Assembly: GCA_019614645.1 (NCBI GenBank)
Contig: JABWDB010000002.1
Location: 28,447,501-28,511,500 of the forward strand
Direction: 5' to 3'
DNA: 64,000 bases
Origin: Stratiolaelaps scimitus
Taxonomy: Eukaryota > Arthropoda > Arachnida > Mesostigmata > Laelapidae
Below are positions 11,711 to 24,400 of this stretch, one piece after another. Within the stretch, counting starts at the first letter, position 1. Each line of letters begins with the position of its first letter. Below the pieces are notes generated by a model, which had not been told where the DNA came from, searched no databases, and was given only the letters and a program-made list of their open reading frames with translations. The position numbers were made by a program, and so were the translations under genes.

Positions 11711-14700
11711 CTTCTAAAGTTTACTACTTTATGTTCGTAAACTGATCATTTCAGCTCAAATTCTAAATAAAGAAATGATATTCTAGATCTCGCATTAAGT
11801 TGCAAAACCTGTAGTGTCAACTCATAGTGTTCTAATCAACCGAAAGGAAAATGACAAATTCCCCCAACTTGGCGTTGATATCAGAATAGAAAAAAATATC
11901 AAACAAACCCAAGAGAGAGATAGATAGATGACTCCTTGAGAGTTTAGACAACTGTTGGGTCATCCGACACATCATCAGCTACCACTTGTAGAAAGCCGTT
12001 CACGACAAGACAGGTCACGAGGTAGGTTTAAGTACGGCAGTACAGAAAGTGTGCCTGCGACTGGATGAAATAGTTACACACAAAAAAACTTGTTTTTTTA
12101 TTTGTTGCCGAGTTCCAATGCGAACAAAGGTTGCAGTCATGAACATGCAGCTAACAGAATAGTAATCGGGTCCCTGGAACGTAAAATAGGCTTCTGAAGC
12201 AACATTGATACCCTCTGCCAGACAGCAAAATTCTTCGTTTCGAGAGAGACGTAACCCAAGTTCAGCATTATAGCAGGTATTTAAGAGTTTAACTTTGAGC
12301 AGAGTTTCAACATTTAACTACGAAGGCTTCTAAACTATACACCTTTATTTATTTCGCCCCTTATATAATGAACTCAACGAATGTTATGCGAACAGTGTTC
12401 TGCTAAACTTGGAATTGCCGTGAAAATAATGTTTCATGTGACTAGCACAGCTCACATGCAATCTCATATCATGTGGTTGGTGGATTACTTATTGATTTTT
12501 ATATGCTTGTTTATATTTATGAAGTGACATGGTTACACTCGTGAGTGTAATCTTGATTGTGTTATATTCATATATGAAAGTGAACCTGCAGATTTATTGA
12601 GAAAGTGCACAGTATCCCAGCCTGACGTCAACGGTGGAACCCTATGTATCTCAAATTCTAACGGTCCGGATGGTGCAAAGGACAATTTGTAAGATAAGAA
12701 ACTTGAGAAATATGATAGTGTGACTCTTATAAGAGTAGTAAATAGGAGAACTTCTACCAAAGCTTACGATTAAGATTACTCGATTATTTCTTATCATTCA
12801 TTGTCAATGCCTTTTGTGTAGATATATGGCTCCTATGCTATTTAACGGCCAGCACAGTTACCATATCCGCCAGTCACAGGTGAGCTTGGATGAGCTGGTG
12901 TAGCTCTCTCTCTATACCGGCGGTATTTTTCAGTCAGTCAACAGCGTATTCAGCAATTCCATATGACTTCTCGGAGCAGGCACTTTTCAGTTCTTCTATT
13001 CAGTTCACTTCGGTATCTGCTGCTGCGGCGGCGGCGCAGTGAGTAGTAGGATCAGATGCATGCACACACCCACAGTCGTACACCCCCTCACGAGCAAAAG
13101 AGAAGGCTGGCTGAGTGAGTGACGGCCGGACTGAGCGTTCACGAGCCCAGCAGCGCGGTAGCTACAGCCATCTCTTCGTTCCTATAGTGGGGCGAAGGTG
13201 GGGAGGGATCTCTCGCTGGCTCGGCCAAACCGCAATCCATACAACAACAACAACATCAAGAACAACAACAACAACAATATGAGGCACCAACCAACGCTGC
13301 GGCCACAACCCAACCATCCGCTTTGCTTTGCCGTGCTTTGCCCTGATAAGATAAGATAAGCTACTTTGAATTTTAAATGTAAACTCGTCGCCCGCCTGCC
13401 CCTCGTTCCCATTCGTCTGCCTTTTCTGCTCGCCTTTTAGCGTTGCTGCTGCGGCTGCTTCTAGGTGGCAGTGGAGCTTCCATTGCCTTTATGAAAGACC
13501 TCGTCCGTTCCGCCAGTTTGAAGGAGCTTGAAGGACTCTGAAAGGTTTGAGAGTTTTGAAAGAGGGCAGGGCAACCTCTGCTATTGCTGCTGCAGCTTTT
13601 GCCTTGGCGCGGTAACTCGGACATCACACACACACACACGCCCATACCGAGGACAGTCACCAACAGCATCCATCCAGATCAGCATCAGAAGGGAGGCATC
13701 TATCACTATTCGATGTTCCTACATTACGCATGAATGCCTAACAGGTTGAACAGTTGGCGGTATTACTGTTCGAATGCGGGTCACAATGAGAATGGAATAC
13801 AAGGGCAGGGGATTTCTTCAACGGAGTATCCCCCCTCCCCGCGTCGCCGCTGTTCGCCCTACCGACTCGAACTGGTGCCAGCGCATTGAAGCGTCTTCGA
13901 ATAATACTTCGGTATTCGGTGCCCAAATCAGCAATACTTTACCTAAACGTTCACTATCAACCACAATCGATGCCTTTTTCTTAGAAAAGTTTGAAATCAA
14001 CAATAGATGTCATTATTGAGAGCACATCGACTGTATAGTCTAGAAACCTCATTTTCCCTGTCGAATCGCTTGAGTCTACTCAAACTCGCCCAAATTTCCT
14101 CGAAAATCGCTCGAATATCACAGTGTCATGATGATTATTCGTGCGTATGGGCGCTACGGAATGATTGCAAGGCTCAGATATTAGTAATGGCTCTTGTATG
14201 GTGTTGCTAAGCACCGGGTCAAGACAAGTCGTTTTAGTCACGTTCCAAGCTGCTTATTGTCTCACCTTGATGAGCGTCTTGGAGTGCTAGACAGGAGGGA
14301 CATATGATTTGGGATCAAATCATACTGCCAGACGAAATGAATTTTCGGATTTCTATGTCATATTTATTTATCTGTGGATTCTTGTCCGGTAGGACAGGTT
14401 AAAATAAGTTGGCTTCGACAGGTCTTCATAGCGGTACTTAAAGGCTAAGTGCTGAGAGCTGTCTCATACGGGAACAGTTGAGAGTCACCTCAGAAAATGT
14501 GGTGTCCTACCTAGAATGAACTAACGATTCTAGGTGTAAAAATAAAACATCAAATATGATACTAGTAAGCATAATACTATTTTTATTGGTTTACGCTAAT
14601 TGATAGGTGCACCACAGGTAGATTCCGGTCGTTTCCCTCTTTTTCAGTTCTTAGCACTAAACTTCTTTCTTCTTAAACGCTGCGTCTAGGCTTCTTCTAT

Positions 14701-17700
14701 CAAACATTCCAACGCGGATTTCCGAGCCAACGAAAATACACAAAATTAACAAATAAGAGTCGTAATTTACACCTGAAAACCAATAGAGGAAAATAACATT
14801 TAGACCTACTTAATGACTCGTATGGAAAATACTTCTGATCGATATTCGAGCCTTCTAATTGGCCTTTGTCGGCTCCATACTAAAATATATCACACGACAC
14901 AATTGAGTAAAGTACATACACTGGAAACCATAAGTTCGAATCAAGAGCAGTAAAGTACGAAGCTGTCTGAAATTTGGACTGCAGGTTCATTAATGGTCCA
15001 ACTCTCGAAATCTGAATGAAAATTCTTTACATTTTGCACACTAGGGATGCAAAAATAAACACCTATATTTACGTGGGGACAGTCGTTGATGAGTTCCTTA
15101 GATTTATGAGCTCAACCGACGCCTGCTCTATTAGCATTAACTAATATTAACGAATCGTTCCTCGTGTTTGCCTTCACTTCAACAGTAATATAGTTAACAT
15201 CAGTATCGAAGGCAATCAATAGTGGTTGACCTGGCTGTTCATAGCTTGACGAGCATAACGACCACATTATTCTGTTACTTCATTAGAGTTTTTTTATGAA
15301 ACCGTACAATTCAAGGTATATGCAAACAACCACTGTCGAGTAATATAGCAAAACATTTTAATAAAATTAATCATTGGACACACGGTATTCCAGCAAAAAC
15401 AATCAAGCCGTTTGCTGGAAGAACGTGTATCAAGATAAGGTCAAAATACAATTATTATATATATACACTCATGGTGACTGATTACATTCGGTTTATCTTA
15501 AATTCTCTATGACACTTGTTTTTAGCGCAGGGCTTTGCGGCGCTAAGTTTCGTAGCTCATATGTTGCGGCGCTTTTCTGCCCACAGTTCTCTGTCTTCAT
15601 CTGGTCATTCCATCTTCTCAATTGCAGCACAATCCGTCTATGTGGTTGCGGCGGGTGTCGAAGCAATGCATTGGGTCCACGGTGGCCTAACGGGTCTTCG
15701 TTGCCCGCGGACGGCGGTACACAAGTGAGGCGTCATTGACACAATACGGCCGGCTGGGCACCTAAAGGAGAGGAGATTCCTTTAAAGTCCGAGAGTCACC
15801 GAAGTCCTCACTCTTCTCACAGAGATACGCACACAGAAACCGTGCACAAGGGGCGGGATCAGCCAGGGACATCGGTAGGAGTAGTGAAGAATGGCTCCCT
15901 TCGGCAGACCTCGGCCCAGCTATCCTCCTAGTCGTACAGAGGCAGCGCTGCTTACAATTGCGAGAACTCCGGTGAGGTGGGAGAGGAACCTGAGTAGGGG
16001 AAACTCTGAGGTGAGTCAACCTCCTTTCAACACTCGTTCGACTACTGTTACCTGTACCCCTGTTCCCCTCTACTTTAAGGATACAGCGCCCACATCAGGA
16101 GCAGCAGCTATAGCAGTGGGTGTAACAGTACCAACCTCCCCCCCCCCCCCTCTCTCTCTCTCTCTCTCTGTCTGTCTGTCTATATCCTCTATTCTCCTGC
16201 ATCTTGTCCTGAATGGCCTTTCTTCTCTCTTCATCTTATCCTTTTTCCTGCTAACGGCGGTGGTAGCGGTGTGGCGAACTCATTCTTCTACTTTTCCGTC
16301 CGCTCATTCTTCTATCCTTCTTACTCTTTTCGTCTGTCTTCTTTTTCACCTTTATTTTCGAGTGGATTTTTCAATTGGGATTTTAGTACGCTGGTGAAGA
16401 GGAGTCCAAACAGAAGCGGCAAAGGACGCTATAGACGGTTCGCTCGTCTCCTTGTCTCGCCGACCCCAGCTTTCCCACTTTACCCCTCAAGCGCGGCACA
16501 TACACACATACAACTCTCGGCGTCTCCTGAGGCCACTCGCCTCATTGCTCTAAGCCAGGGCAAGGCTATCGCGGCTCCACCACCTCCGTCACCTCCGTCT
16601 GTCTGTCGGTGTGTCTGCTTGCCTGTTGCTGAATCACTGCCTCCTGGTACTATTGCTGACACCTATTGTTGGAGGCCTACAGGTTTCCACTCGACTGAAG
16701 GGAGAACCGTCGCTTGCTTGATCCCGCTACCATAAGACGCAACCACCAATTCACAAAAAGGAGGGACAAAAATACACACACACTATCGCGACACCATTCA
16801 GAACCTATTCAGTCAGATGGTTGTATTGTCAATGTAATGACAAGGCCTGCTTCCTGGACTTGCTGCTGAACGAGCTATTAGATGCGAACTGAAGAACGAG
16901 CGCTATCGTGAGTGGCGAACGATATGCGGTGAGTACTTAAGCAAAGTTTGAGGAATCGTTTCTCAAACGACCATTGTGGACTCTAAAAGGCCGGAAGTAT
17001 CGAACGAGAGTTGTAGAAAGAGAACTGGTTAGTGGCAACAAGAACACTGCCCGCTTACTTGGAGGATCCCAGATTAAGCAACGAACAAACCCCACGGACT
17101 ATGCGATACCATGTTGACAGTACACCAAACAATAACAGATTCCAACACGTGAGACAACTTATCTAGAAGTAAAGGATAGCCAAAAAGAAGAATAGACTTC
17201 AAATTCAATTTATAATGATGACATCTTGTAGTTTCAAGCCGAGGAATTCTAGCTAGATAAGGAACTCTATTTAGCACCTTAATGGATTAAACTATTGAAG
17301 TTAAATTGAAATTGCGCAAAATTAACAATGACAGATTATTTTAATATGTGCTTGGCTCTGTGTATTCGATATAGGTTCGTACTTCCGGACGCCACATACA
17401 AGGTTAGCATTGGGTGATGTCATGTTCGGTTATAGAGTTGTGAATTCCAAATTTCTTACAGATGGCCTCCGTGTTCAGGGTGTTTTCCCGGCACTTCGAC
17501 TGATGCAAGTGACACCGTCGAATGTGACGTTCAAGACCGTTGTCGAGCAAAAGTTTGCCACATTTTCACATAGCAAACTGGTAAATATAGTATAATCATT
17601 TATATGCATTTGACCTCTGGGCAGGTCACTTCGTTCACTGCTAAAGTCGTTTGTTATTCAGCCTCTCTACCTTGTGGTCTCTTGAGTTCTGCTCTCTTAT

Positions 17701-17788
17701 CTTCTACAAACAGCCCCACCGTGACGAGACTCACTACGAGTCCTGCGGATATTTGAGTCAATATAAGCGAACAAAATCGGAATCTAAC
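11711..17788. other. Non-coding stretch downstream of the Sox gene
   Basis: No conserved gene is visible. GC-richer patches lie at about 12,880-13,680 and 15,740-16,740. They contain CA and CTCT/TCTG microsatellites, a C12 run at 16139-16150 followed by (TC)n to 16168, and three overlapping AGATAAG motifs at about 13344-13360. An ATG-started frame at 15891-16010 ends at a strong donor-like site (see findings) but cannot be linked to other exons. Confidence 0.4.
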
Positions 17789-17794
17789 TTTAAT
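17789..17794 (-). terminator. Candidate poly(A) signal of the Sox gene
   Basis: ATTAAA occurs on the minus strand about 170 bases past the stop codon. It is the nearest standard hexamer variant I found below the coding region. I saw no canonical AATAAA in the first few hundred bases. The true 3' end is unknown. Confidence 0.3.
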
Positions 17795-17962
17795 GATCCT
17801 GTAGAGTTTTTGTTCAACTTGATTTCTTGAGAAGAAGCTATTTGTATGTGATTTGGTTTGCAGTGAACATCAACAAGAAAACCTCAATATGAAGACTGCT
17901 CCCAACTAACTCCCGTTTTGAAATGCGTATCTTCTAATTTACAAATGCCTATATATTTCTAA

Positions 17963-18466
17963 CTAATTCGTTACCTCGACTGTAGTCGTTGAGGGCAGTC
18001 CATCATCATCTCCGATATTGTCAATGATGTCCTTGTTGTTGTTCAGGAGTTGCGACTGTCCGTTATGGTCCCCATCCGTGTTATCTGCGGAGCGGTGAAC
18101 AGCGGTTGATGGCGACTCACCTCCAGTGGGGCAACCACTTCCGGGTACTTCGCTCTTTAACACATCCATACATCCAGAGAGCGTCCCTGTTGCTAAAGTG
18201 CTTCCGCCTATAACGCCACCTCCTAATCCTCCTCCGTTTGGGGCTGTGGTACTACTAACGCTTAGTGGCTGAGCGTGAAGGTTGAGCAGAAGCGGGTTGA
18301 ATGATAACCCAAGTGGTGGACCGCCAAGGCCGTTCAGCGGATTCAATCCGTTCAGACTTCCGAGACCACTCAGACCATTTAGAGTTGGCAGGAGAGGTGG
18401 AAGCGGGGATGAGGCCACAGAAGCCGCAGCCAGCGCCGCTCTATGCAGCGCTGACGAATACAGACC
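17963..18466 (-). CDS. Sox gene, terminal coding exon 5
   Basis: Begins after the acceptor TTTGCACCACAG with [20 protein letters not shown], in phase 0 with exon 4. It continues through a Leu/Asn/Gly/Pro-rich repeat region ([19 protein letters not shown]), a Gly-rich stretch and an acidic Asp/Asn-rich end ([17 protein letters not shown]). It terminates with TAG at 17965-17963 after TTTVEVTN. Alanine-rich and repeat-rich C-termini are common transcriptional effector regions in SoxB proteins. Whether this one activates or represses cannot be read from sequence. Confidence 0.87.
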   Translation of the reverse strand, partial: GLYSSALHRAALAAASVASSPLPPLLPTLNGLSGLGSLNGLNPLNGLGGPPLGLSFNPLLLNLHAQPLSVSSTTAPNGGGLGGGVIGGSTLATGTLSGCMDVLKSEVPGSGCPTGGESPSTAVHRSADNTDGDHNGQSQLLNNNKDIIDNIGDDDGLPSTTTVEVTN

Positions 18467-21400
18467 CTGTGGTGCAAATTGTACACGAAATAAACAAATT
18501 GTACTGATGAAATTGGGCGCGGCTGTATAAAAGGTAATATTATAAGAAACAAGGTGGCCTACTCTACAATATTAGTGGATTGTTCAATATTAAGTGGCCT
18601 AAGTGAGTAGCTAAAAATAGGAAGAATTGTTCGTGAATCCATCCGCGCCTATACAGACACCTTGAGATAGATACTCGAGGTCGGCAAATAGGAATGAATG
18701 TGATCTATAATAATCACTAATCTATGTGCATTATTATCTCTATATGATTATTATTATTATTATACCTGTAGTAGTTGGTGAGCTGCGACGATCTGGTCCG
18801 TTGATGCCACATTTGAATGCACGTGCTGTTGTGCTTGATGTTGCTGTTGTAACTGTTGCTGTGTTTGATGATGACTTACAGGTGGCGGATTGCTGTTTGG
18901 ATGATGTTGGCTTTTGCAAATAGGTGAGCTACAGTGATTAGGTGAGTGTGGTGAATGTGGTCCTAATGACTGCACTCCCCATGGCGATGAGTAAAGTGTA
19001 GCACCATTGTACGGACTTGGTGGACAGCTAGAGATGGGAGCGCCGACGAAGTCGCTTTGGTCTGCCTCCGAGCGATTGTCCCTTGGAGAGGGTACTCTGA
19101 AGATAAGTTAATATATCGACAGGCGAAATCGGGGTAAATTAATCCTTACCCAAGTAATATAAAATATCGTTAATCGCGTGCGCCACTCCGTCATCTTGAC
19201 ATAGTTGGTACAATATGTATGTGCGTACATATTTTTTTAGACGAAAGCACTATTTTAACTACAGAGGTGTATTTGTATAAATAAAATACTTTCTATAGAT
19301 ATGTCACAATAAGACACGGGGGATGCCGGTTTATTTAAAGGGGACTTTACTGAAGTATTTCATTTTGGCCTCTCACATTGGGTCTTAACAAGGCAATTTT
19401 TTTTTAATTTAACAAGGGCGTGGCGAATAATGTCCATTCAAGGATCACTAATACAATACAATACAAATACACCTTTATTAACCAAAAGGGGTGGTACAAA
19501 GAATATTAAAGAAATTACATAAACTGGTAGAAGCGAAGGAAATTTTTACAATTGTGGTAATGGCAAATGTCCACTTCCTGAGTCTCGTATGAGACGTGCG
19601 ACTCTCCAAAAATCAAGAGAACAAATTATTTAGATTTTCGGTGCGAGCTATTGACGCAGTGCGCATTGTGCGTCCACTACGCAGAGGGTTTGGACGATGA
19701 AGTTGGATGGAATGTTTGACAGAGCTACGGAGGAAGTCACTATGACATCCAGATCCCGCATTGAGCTTTCACATTTGATAACATTACCATTGATTGTGTA
19801 TTCATTTTTATAAGTAGAGGTACACAGAACTGCACATTTCGGAATGGAGATCAACATTTCGCTCTTACAACACCACTGTTCAAGAGTAATAACGGCTGAT
19901 TGAAGGAGGAGCCTGTCATCAGCACATCGCACTAATGTGTACAATTTCAAATCATCAGCAGAGAACTTGCGCTTTACACCGCTTGGAAAACTATTTTTAA
20001 GATCTAACACAAACATACAGAACAAAAGTGGGATCACGCTCGAACCCTGAGGTACCCCAGATGCTCACCGATCATTGTTTATTTTTACACAGAACTTTCG
20101 ATCCGTGAGATAACTTCGGATCCACTCAACACTATGTGGTTCTAGTTTGAGAGATAAAAGTTTGGATATTAAAAGGCTATTATTGACGCAGTCGAATGGT
20201 TTGGATTAATCAAAGTAAATGCAATCATAGTCGACTCTCTCATTTTGAAATAGAGCCCAGTCCTGGACCATTTCAATCAGCTGGGTTTCGGTCGATTTCC
20301 CTTTGGTAAAACCGTGTTGTTCGCTGTCAAGGAGATAATTTATGGAGAGGCATGAGTAAATCTGATCTACGAGTATCTTCTCAAAATTGAGGCACGCTAT
20401 GGAGCCCTGAGCTAAGGGTCTATAGTTACCTACATAACTCTTGTCTTTCGCTTTATGGACAGGCGTAACAATTGAGAGGTGAAGGTAGTCAGGAACTGTC
20501 CCGTCCTCGTAGGAGCGGCAGAAGATTAATTTTAACGGTTCAACACTAGCCAGACCCAATTTCTTGTATAGGATCGGCGGCAAGCCACCAGGGGCTTGAC
20601 TGCATTTTAACGGTAACTCCTGGATCATTCGTAGGATAAGATGATCCGTAATATCCAGCCTTGGACAGTGTGCTCTCACGTTTACAGTAGCCGTGTGGTT
20701 AGCAGCTGTACTTTGGGACACGAACACTGACCCGAAAAAGGACTTCAAAGCTTCTGCTTTCACCAAATCGTCTGGCTCCAGGAAACCATTAATTTTTATG
20801 GCACCAACCCCTTCTACAACCTTTTATCCGTTTGTTTGCATATCTGAAGAATTCTTTGCTGTTTCTGAAATTTAGCACTGACTCTTGTAGAATACGCAGC
20901 CGAATCGAAGCTTTCTTAAGGCGAGAGGCAAGATGCGGGCTTAGATCCGATTTCATGAGAGCCTCCAGTTTTTGGACATGAAATCGCCGTAAATGACAAC
21001 CGGGAGAGTGGTATCACAAATGTGGTTAGTAGTTGCAGTCCGAAACCCTTTGTGAGAAGAACTCAACACTGTTGGTCAGGTAGCATGACGAAAAGCCACG
21101 TCTCTGAAATGAGCAGGATCTGAACCGCATGGAAGGACACATATGCAAATAGTGCATCTATTTTGCTTGGACTGCACGAAGACGGACTGAACGAGCGTTG
21201 AGTGAAAGACATTTTATGAGGGGTGTAACATTTATTTCAGGATATTTCGATGCAAAATAGATAAGATCGGTGACAGCCTTAATTGCTGAAATAGAGCCGT
21301 AAACCTCCTTTACCGTCAATGACAGTTTCTTCCGAGGAGTCAATCGCCATATCTATGAGAGGAGCCATGTTTTGCAGATTGAAGTCACCATAGATTATTA

Positions 21401-24400
21401 CAATCTTGCCGCAAAAAGGGAAGGGTAGGGGGTCAAGGCTCAGTGACGTATTGTTTAACTGGGGCGAGAATTGCTCAGCGCCAGACTTAGTAATCGTATC
21501 AGTCGGTGATCGGTGTGGCGATTTCTCATGGGATACCGCCACACTCAAGGGTTTTGCGCCTTTATTTGGGATAGAGTGTCAGAGATAGACTGAAGCTTAC
21601 TATCGTACTCAGCGCCAGATCTCTCCAGTTCCTCTTGAATTCTCCTCAGCGCCGACATAACTTCTCTAATGAATGCCTTCTTTGCTAAGACACATTCTGT
21701 TGAGTGGTTATGATCAGCTGTCACGGCCTGTGACATCTATGTCCCAGCACTATCAGCAGCAGCAGTAGCAGTACTACGCTTATTCGATGCTTCCACCTCA
21801 AGTTTGATTCGCCTAGTACAGTGTACACACACGTAGGAGGTGTTCGATGAGATGTGACGAGTAAGTGCGTCTTGCTATAGAGGCCATTATAGTATGTACA
21901 CTCAACGGCGTGAGCAATGATGGTTGCCCGATGTGTGGCCGGAGTGTTCATTTCAGAGGGGGAGAGGGGGACGACCGCTTGTACCGGTTTGAGGCAATCA
22001 GGGGACAGGATGTCTGACCCAGGGGAAAAGGGAAATCAGCAGGAGCACATAGATAACACAGCCAGACCAGACAGGTGTCACTTAACTCGAATATTCAGTC
22101 AACATTTAGTTACCAAAGTATTTCGTGTGTTAGCCTACTGAAAGCGGTACCTCATTTATTAACAGCTACATCATTATTAGCCATTTTTATCGTCGTCTCA
22201 CATCCACTCATTATCAAACCTGATTCTGTAAAAAAAAACAGAAGGTGGGTTGTGGCGAGTTGTGTTCCCATACAAAGGTACTATAGTTTTATGCTCCAGC
22301 ATCTAGGAGCTACCTATGGCCAGTCTGGAGGAATCATAATCTCCTTGGACCGCTCTGGACTAGTTACTGACCTGTGGTCACCTGTAGAGTTTGGAGCACA
22401 TAATCGGCCTAGAAAAGGAGGTAAAGCAGGTCCTGGAGCAAGCCTTTTATCCTCATCTCTAGGACACAGATATTCGTAGAAAGGAGGCATAAGTTGCGAA
22501 ACCTCTTTCTTGACTGCAGGAACACGATCCGTCACGGAGGGAGCCGATGATGACGCTGGTTTCGGTTTTCTTCTCGGCTTGTACTTGTAATCGGGATGCT
22601 CTTTCATATGTTGAGCTCGAAGTCTCTTGGCTTCCTCAATGAACGGCCTTTTAGAGGCCTCTGATAGACGCTTCCATTCAGTGCCCAGTCTTTTTGAGAT
22701 TTCCGAGTTGTGCATCTTTGGATTCTCAAGAGCAATTTTGCGACGTTGAGCCCGTGACCATACCTATAATAAGAATGGTAGATACAGTATCAGAGTTCAA
22801 TAATAAAAATATCCTATATGTTTTTTTTTCATTAAATTTACTCCAATAATGTAAAACTGGTTTTAAACATTTTCGAATCGAGCGTTGTACCTTATACAAT
22901 AGATAAAGTATTAACATCAGTATCATTTATAACAGTACACATATGCAGTGTATTATAATACTACCTTCATTCTTACAAGATGCATATAGCCTTACATAGA
23001 TTCCCTCAGATACAGACTTAATATGCTTGATATTACATCTGTTTGTGGACAAACTATAGTGTCAATGTATTGAAAACCAACATGTCGGGTATTAAGGCTA
23101 AATCTATTGACGCATTGTAAGTATTCCAAACTGTCAAAATCTTAGATTACGTTACGCCGACGCAGTTGCTACACTGACGATGCAAATTTTCAGTTAAACA
23201 AGACACACGGTGTCTGCAATTTACTATACGTCCTACTTACCATGAAGGCATTCATTGGTCTCTTAACATGGTTGTCATCTTGACAGGCCGCATCCTGTGT
23301 TTCGCCAGAGATCACGGCGCTTTCGTCTTTGACTGGTGGGAAAAATTGGCTGGAGATCGACCGGTAGTCGAACGATGGACTAAACGGCAACATCATTCCT
23401 GTCTCACATCAATAATCAATGAACACTTGAACATTAGAGACGTCATAAATATACAAAAAAGATTAAAAACATTTCAATAATAATGCTATCGCGTTCTCTA
23501 TTACCTCATCTGCCTTCGAAGAACATGGTTAGCTTTGATGGCTTATTTTCTTCCTCTTTCGCCCACATTCTTATAAAATGGCCCTTAACGAAACTCACAA
23601 AACAAAGGTCTTGTTTAAGTGTCTGTCAATTCCGCAATGCTTGCATTTTTTGCAAGTAAGTATTTTAGTATATAGTAATAAGTTCCTAAGTATTCTAATA
23701 TTTCGTTGGAATTCTGGAATGGAATTGTACTTTAGCGATCTGACAGAAAATACCTCTTTTTCGCTGGCTATATAAGCAACACACAAGCAAAGTGTGCAAG
23801 ACGATCTGTAACATCATCGTCATTTGCAAATCCTTTTTCCCCAACGAACATTTAAAAATCGATTTAGCCTTTTCCATATGACGAAATTCATTATTTTAGA
23901 AAAACCAAGCTTTATTTTAGATGTATTTGCGGTACTGGTGGAGAAAAAATATGAAACTTCTACATTGGGCGAGATCAATCAAACAATCTCTAAAAATGCG
24001 GGACGGTCAAGCCCTTGGGGGCCCTCTATCATCATATCAGTTCAGTAAACAGCTTTTGTTCAGGGGGCCAATATTATATATTTATCAAGCTTGTTTGTAG
24101 TGTTTGACTGCACAATCATATTGAGTGCGCAGTAGAAACTGAGATACTACATGGGGGTATATTGAAACATATATTCTCTCGCCTTTAACCTTCGTCAGAC
24201 GTTTGCCTCTTATATGTGGCAACCATTGACTTATGTGTGGGAACTGACTGGATCTCATTCATGTGCATCTGATATTAAAAGCAGCTGGCGGCATAAGTAC
24301 CTGCATGCATCAGATTATGAAGTACTTCATGGCAAATAACGACAACACGGACAATACGGTATCACACACTGTTCATCAGCAGAAATCGGTAGTTAAAAGC

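Noticed and set aside
16271..16735. 154-codon plus-strand frame
   Set aside because: Composition follows TTC/TCT-rich sequence and no conserved motif is present.
18282..18530. Open frames on the plus strand opposite Sox exon 5
   Set aside because: They are antisense shadows of the low-complexity coding exon.
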